From the NCBI RefSeq assembly GCF_965230805.1, contig NZ_OZ246019.1, positions 434,001 through 498,000 on the forward strand: 64,000 nt of DNA, given 5' to 3'. A model generated the notes under the pieces. That model did no database searches, was not told the origin of the DNA, and worked only from the letters and a program-made list of their open reading frames with translations. This DNA is from Marinifilum sp965230805 (GTDB lineage: Bacteria; Bacteroidota; Bacteroidia; Bacteroidales; Marinifilaceae). Made by a program: the position numbers and the translations under genes. This document shows positions 63,454-64,000 of this stretch, piece by piece (positions within the stretch are counted from its first letter, which is position 1; each line of letters opens with the position of its first letter).

Positions 63454-64000
63454 GGTGTAATAGGTTTCTTTTTGAGAGCTAGTAACACCGTACTCAAAGG
63501 TGTAATAGGTTTCTTTTTGAGAGCTAGTTGCAAAGTTCGGCAATTTGGTGTAATAGGTTTCTTTTTGAGAGCTAGTAACACCTTAGCAATCTCCCTGTAA
63601 TAGGTTTCTTTTTCTAGTAACACCGAGTATGACAAAGGTTTAACAATTGAAACAGGTGTAATAGGTTTCTTTTTGAGAGCTTAGTAACACCAGTAGGAAA
63701 CTCACCTTCTTTAGGTGCAATAGGTTTCTTTTTGAAAGCTAGTAACACCTTTAAGATGTTGAATATTCGTTTTTATCCGGTGTAATAGGTTTCTTGTTGA
63801 GAGCTAGTAACACCAGCGAGCCATGCGACTTGTCTTCTTGCAACGGTGGAATAGGTTTCTTTTTGAAAACCAGTAACTCCATACTGATTTGTGGAAACTT
63901 ACCTTCTGTAGGTGCAATAGGTTTCTTTTTGAAAGCTAGTAACACCCTAAGGCATGCAATTAAAGAACTGAAAAAGGTGCAATCGGTTTCTTGTTGAGAA
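63454..64000 (+). CRISPR. Type VI-B CRISPR array (irregular, continues past the right edge)
   Basis: Ten repeat copies are visible, the last cut by the window end. The consensus is 36 nt, begins GGTGTAATAGG and ends TAACACC, and matches the orientation of known Cas13b repeats (AGGT early, TTTTGAG in the middle, CTA-TA-CA-C late), so crRNA reads on the plus strand. Repeat starts: 63454, 63499, 63547, 63596 (29 nt, loses GAGAG), 63655 (37 nt), 63714, 63779, 63845, 63911, 63976. Intervals between repeats are 9, 12, 13, 30, 22, 29, 30, 30 and 29 nt. Repeat 2 has a changed 3' end, and repeats 8 and 10 have several substitutions. Repeats 6 and 9 are identical to each other and differ from the consensus at the same two bases. 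Confidence 0.95.

Noticed and set aside
63441..63945. Small minus-strand frames in the CRISPR region with repeated LLALKKKPITP-type peptides
   Set aside because: They are translations of the CRISPR repeats on the opposite strand; the peptide period follows the repeats.

Overview
The window is AT-rich bacterial DNA from a Bacteroidota member, most likely a marine or anaerobic Marinilabiliales/Marinifilaceae-like organism (inference, not proven). The support is a Bacteroidota-type promoter before rplS, a PorP/SprF protein beside a giant protein with a gliding/T9SS type-B C-terminus, DUF5916, DUF4293, DUF1599 and BT_3928-type proteins, the zapA-6S-rny and folP-cdaA gene orders, and a type VI-B CRISPR system.

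Positions 1-12,300 form an accessory island that reads as an integron-like cassette array without an integrase in view. Seven plus-strand genes (two hypotheticals, a DUF6263-like exported protein, another hypothetical, a GNAT acetyltransferase, a KilA-N protein and an S1-domain protein) each stand alone. The cassettes that can be tested start after an invariant CGTT, end in a long imperfect hairpin resembling an attC site, and the start of each cassette is complementary to the bases just after its own gene. Every such site is interrupted, at the same place and always on the minus strand, by a group II intron. Two introns (1917 bp) carry a reverse transcriptase, three (about 670 bp before later insertions) lack it, and two are broken. 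One ORF-less intron carries a 159-bp MITE with CTAG target duplications. The arrangement matches what is known of group IIC-attC introns.

Positions 12,344-28,212 are housekeeping and envelope genes: a TPR protein, flavin reductase, DUF4293, DUF5916, prohibitin, nucleoside phosphorylase, a SirB1-like protein, rny, a predicted 6S RNA, zapA, a coiled-coil protein, an M23 peptidase, a C69 dipeptidase, rplS and a PD40 lipoprotein. Positions 28,228-41,804 form an extracellular-fibre block on the minus strand: a CsgH-like protein, two 546-residue curlin-repeat proteins, csgG (with an extra C-terminal barrel-like domain), csgF, csgE, a PorP/SprF protein and a 1591-residue T9SS-sorted protein with eleven Ig-like repeats. 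Next to it lie a small XRE regulator, a degenerate receiver, an NtrC-type sigma-54 activator and a multi-PAS histidine kinase whose phospho-acceptor His is replaced by Asn.

Positions 47,180-58,249 are again core genes: a TIGR01777 epimerase, cdaA, folP, DUF1599, a BT_3928-type protein, tpiA, prmA and a 1491-residue exported protein of unknown function. After a 23-bp palindromic tandem repeat and ywbE, the window ends in a type VI-B CRISPR locus: a membrane protein resembling Csx27, Cas13b with both HEPN motifs, and a CRISPR array that starts nine bases after the cas13b stop and runs off the right edge. The array is irregular: it has short 9-14-nt intervals, mutated repeats and a duplicated spacer-repeat unit.
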